Source of the DNA: JBBSOW01 sp038259365
GTDB lineage: Bacteria > Actinomycetota > Actinomycetes > Propionibacteriales > Propionibacteriaceae
Length of the DNA stretch: 5,048 nt
NCBI GenBank assembly: GCA_038259365.1
Contig: JBBSOW010000164.1
Span: forward strand, 1 to 5,048
Direction: 5' to 3'
Position 1 is the first letter of the stretch; every line of letters begins with the position of its first letter. A program made the translations under genes and the position numbers. This document shows positions 4,709 to 5,048 of the stretch, one piece after another. Below the pieces are notes generated by a model. It ran no database searches. It was not told the origin of the DNA and worked only from the letters and a program-made list of their open reading frames with translations.

Positions 4709-5048
4709 CTAGTTGACGGCCCCCAGATAGCGCGGACGCTCGTCCTCATCGAGGTGGAGCCAGCTCTTCAAGCAGGCGGGGAAGAGCGGGGCGCCGTCGA
4801 GATCGTCGAGGCTCAACCAGTCGACGCCAACCTGGTAGCGATCGCCAACCTCGGGCATGCTCGGCACGGCGCCGGCGGTCAGGGTGCAGTAGAAGACGGT
4901 TTCGATCCCGTGAAAGTGGCTGTCCCACTGCGCAAACTCGTGACGGGAGCCGATGTAGTCGCGCAAGTAGGCGATATCACCGACTTCGACCTCGACCCCG
5001 AGCTCCTCCAGGCATTCCCGGGCCGCCGCCTCGGCCATTGACTCGCCG
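4709..5048 (-). CDS. Nudix hydrolase, N-terminus beyond the window edge
   Basis: The visible 112 residues begin GESMAEAAARECLEELGVEV. This is the second half of a Nudix box (E-x7-RE-x2-EE-x-G-hydrophobic); the first conserved Gly lies off the window. The two Glu of the RE..EE part are the usual magnesium ligands and are present. Then come RDYIGSRHEFAQWDSHFHGI, a beta strand ETVFYCTL and GVDWLSLDDLDG, where W.sLddL is typical of the end of the domain, and a short helical tail to TAG at 4709-4711. Family members hydrolyse a nucleoside diphosphate linked to another group, with broad and unpredictable substrates. The ATG at 5036-5038 falls inside the Nudix box and cannot be the real start. Nothing suggests damage. 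The membrane protein gene follows 88 bases downstream on the same strand. Confidence 0.88.
   Translation of the reverse strand, partial: GESMAEAAARECLEELGVEVEVGDIAYLRDYIGSRHEFAQWDSHFHGIETVFYCTLTAGAVPSMPEVGDRYQVGVDWLSLDDLDGAPLFPACLKSWLHLDEDERPRYLGAVN

Overview
The window is GC-rich DNA with GTG starts, 4-base GTGA gene overlaps and promoters that seem to feed leaderless ATG starts. These habits and the protein families point to an actinobacterium. The layout is an accessory-type gene graveyard, with a few intact small operons lying between decayed genes.

Left part (1-1130): bases 3-823 hold a badly broken copy of a conserved actinobacterial protein of unknown function. It has at least four frame changes, one in-frame stop and two inferred internal deletions. 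A truncated cupin domain follows (about 888-1085) and ends next to a long perfect hairpin (1091-1130).

Middle (1192-2790): an apparently intact toxin-antitoxin operon comes first, an AbrB/SpoVT-type antitoxin (1204-1515) coupled by a GTGA overlap to a RelE/ParE-like toxin (1512-1823). Converging on it from the minus strand is the C-terminal piece of a phospholipase-D-like protein, resembling DrmC of DISARM defence. Next is an ImmA/IrrE-type metallopeptidase pseudogene (2187-2790), with a nonsense codon, two frameshifts and a damaged zinc-binding motif.

Right-middle (2783-4083): a 35-codon minus-strand reading frame looks like the first residues of a HIT protein. A second coupled operon follows on the plus strand. 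It is a 53-residue acidic protein (2964-3125) and a P-loop kinase-like protein (3122-3676), again joined by GTGA. The kinase reading frame is clean apart from one amber codon at 3218-3220. Bases 3677-4083 hold no gene I can support.

Right end (4084-5048): two minus-strand genes look functional. They are a Nudix hydrolase running off the window edge and, 88 bases downstream of it, a membrane-anchored 178-residue protein with four extracytoplasmic cysteines.

The points most worth following are the two operons that share one architecture (GCATAxTGG...GCATG leaderless-type start, acidic or AbrB-type first gene, GTGA-coupled second gene), the single amber codon in the kinase, and three long perfect palindromes (479-512, 1091-1130, 2267-2288) in the decayed or non-coding stretches.
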